Source of the DNA: Rhodospirillaceae bacterium
Lineage (GTDB): Bacteria; Pseudomonadota; Alphaproteobacteria; UBA11073
Assembly (NCBI GenBank): GCA_003536545.1
Contig: DPZW01000183.1
Span: forward strand, 2,871 to 15,737
Length of the DNA: 12,867 bases
Reading direction: 5' to 3'
The position numbers and the translations under genes were made by a program. The notes beneath the pieces were generated by a model. That model was not told the origin of the DNA, did no database searches, and was given only the letters and a program-made list of their open reading frames with translations. Positions 12,468 through 12,867 of this stretch are shown here, in pieces. Each line of letters starts with the position of its first letter. The first letter of the stretch is position 1.

Positions 12468-12867
12468 CTAGGCGGCTTTGGGGTTTTTCTGCTGGGCGCG
12501 GATATTTTCAACCTGCACTTCCCAGGCAAGGGCAGAGCGCACGATATCACGCAGATTGTCATATATAGGGGCCCATTGCAGCAATGCGCGCAACTTGGAA
12601 GAATCCGCGACCAACATTGCGGGATCACCGCCGCGACGATCTGCCATGGTGACAGGCAGGGGCGCATGAATTGCGGCAGAAACCATATCCACCACTTCGG
12701 CCACAGAATAGCCATGGCCATACCCGCAGTTCAGGGTTGTGCTCTCGCCCCCAGCTTGCAGATATTGCAAAGCCTTCACATGTGCATCTGCCAGATCAGA
12801 GACGTGGATATAATCACGGATACAGGTACCATCGGGCGTGGCGTAATCCGTGCCGAAAATCTGCATG
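12468..12867 (-). CDS. galE: UDP-glucose 4-epimerase, C-terminal part (gene continues past the window end)
   Basis: Only the last 132 or so residues are visible, because the gene enters from the right edge. The segment IFGTDYATPDGTCIRDYIHV then SDLADAH is a hallmark of GalE-type short-chain dehydrogenase epimerases, with NCGYGHGYSVAEVV and the ADRRGGDPAMLVADSSKL segment downstream. GalE interconverts UDP-glucose and UDP-galactose using bound NAD and supplies galactose donors for polysaccharides, which fits the nearby glycosyltransferases. The NAD-binding and Tyr-x-x-x-Lys catalytic parts lie outside the window, so a related epimerase with other sugar specificity cannot be excluded. The tail after the fold ends in a polar NIRAQQKNPKAA stretch. 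The reductase gene starts 44 bases after the stop on the same strand. Confidence 0.93.
   Translation of the reverse strand, partial: MQIFGTDYATPDGTCIRDYIHVSDLADAHVKALQYLQAGGESTTLNCGYGHGYSVAEVVDMVSAAIHAPLPVTMADRRGGDPAMLVADSSKLRALLQWAPIYDNLRDIVRSALAWEVQVENIRAQQKNPKAA

Noticed and set aside
1..12867. CRISPR array, tRNA or rRNA gene, transposase, integrase or phage gene
   Set aside because: No regularly spaced direct repeats, cloverleaf-like segments or mobile-element proteins were seen. The only tandem repeats are the short ones at 1779-1883, 5195-5220 and 10994-11020.

Overview
The window is ordinary, gene-dense chromosomal DNA from a Gram-negative bacterium, most likely an alphaproteobacterium. 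That reading rests on the tolQ-tolR-tolA-tolB-pal-cpoB order, a short TolA with a two-cysteine C-terminal domain, the style of the S20 and MutM proteins, and roughly balanced base composition. I cannot name a genus. About 95 percent of the window is coding. I see no RNA gene, insertion sequence, prophage, integron or CRISPR array, and no convincing multi-gene novel system.

Positions 1-4756 hold the Tol-Pal cell-envelope locus on the + strand: the end of tolQ, then tolR, tolA and tolB, then a strong terminator, then pal and cpoB, then a hairpin terminator shared with the convergent rpsT. TolQ, TolR and TolA form the proton-driven inner-membrane motor. TolB and CpoB are periplasmic, and Pal is the outer-membrane lipoprotein. 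Together they keep the envelope layers attached during division. The start of tolB is unusual: a 14-base repeat lies in two opposite-facing copies on either side of the start codon, supplies its ribosome binding site, and is read as part of the signal peptide.

Positions 4779-7045 hold housekeeping genes. rpsT (ribosomal protein S20) is on the - strand with an unrecognised 66-residue ORF upstream. An AT-rich intergenic region of about 280 bases follows. A TRIC/UPF0126 membrane protein (+) then meets mutM (-) with no base between their stop codons.

Positions 7162-10201 form a likely four-gene + strand operon: an ACT-domain protein, a rhomboid protease, an O-antigen ligase/polymerase-like membrane protein and a family 2 glycosyltransferase. 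Positions 10198-12867 run on the - strand as galE (cut by the window end), an old yellow enzyme reductase and a family 4 glycosyltransferase. The two glycosyltransferase genes converge with overlapping stop codons. Together they look like a small surface-polysaccharide region: sugar epimerisation, two sugar transfers and a glycan ligation or polymerisation step. The reductase has no obvious role in it.

The observations most worth a second look are the tolB repeat and hairpin, the small ORF and structured leader before rpsT, and the two zero-gap convergent junctions.
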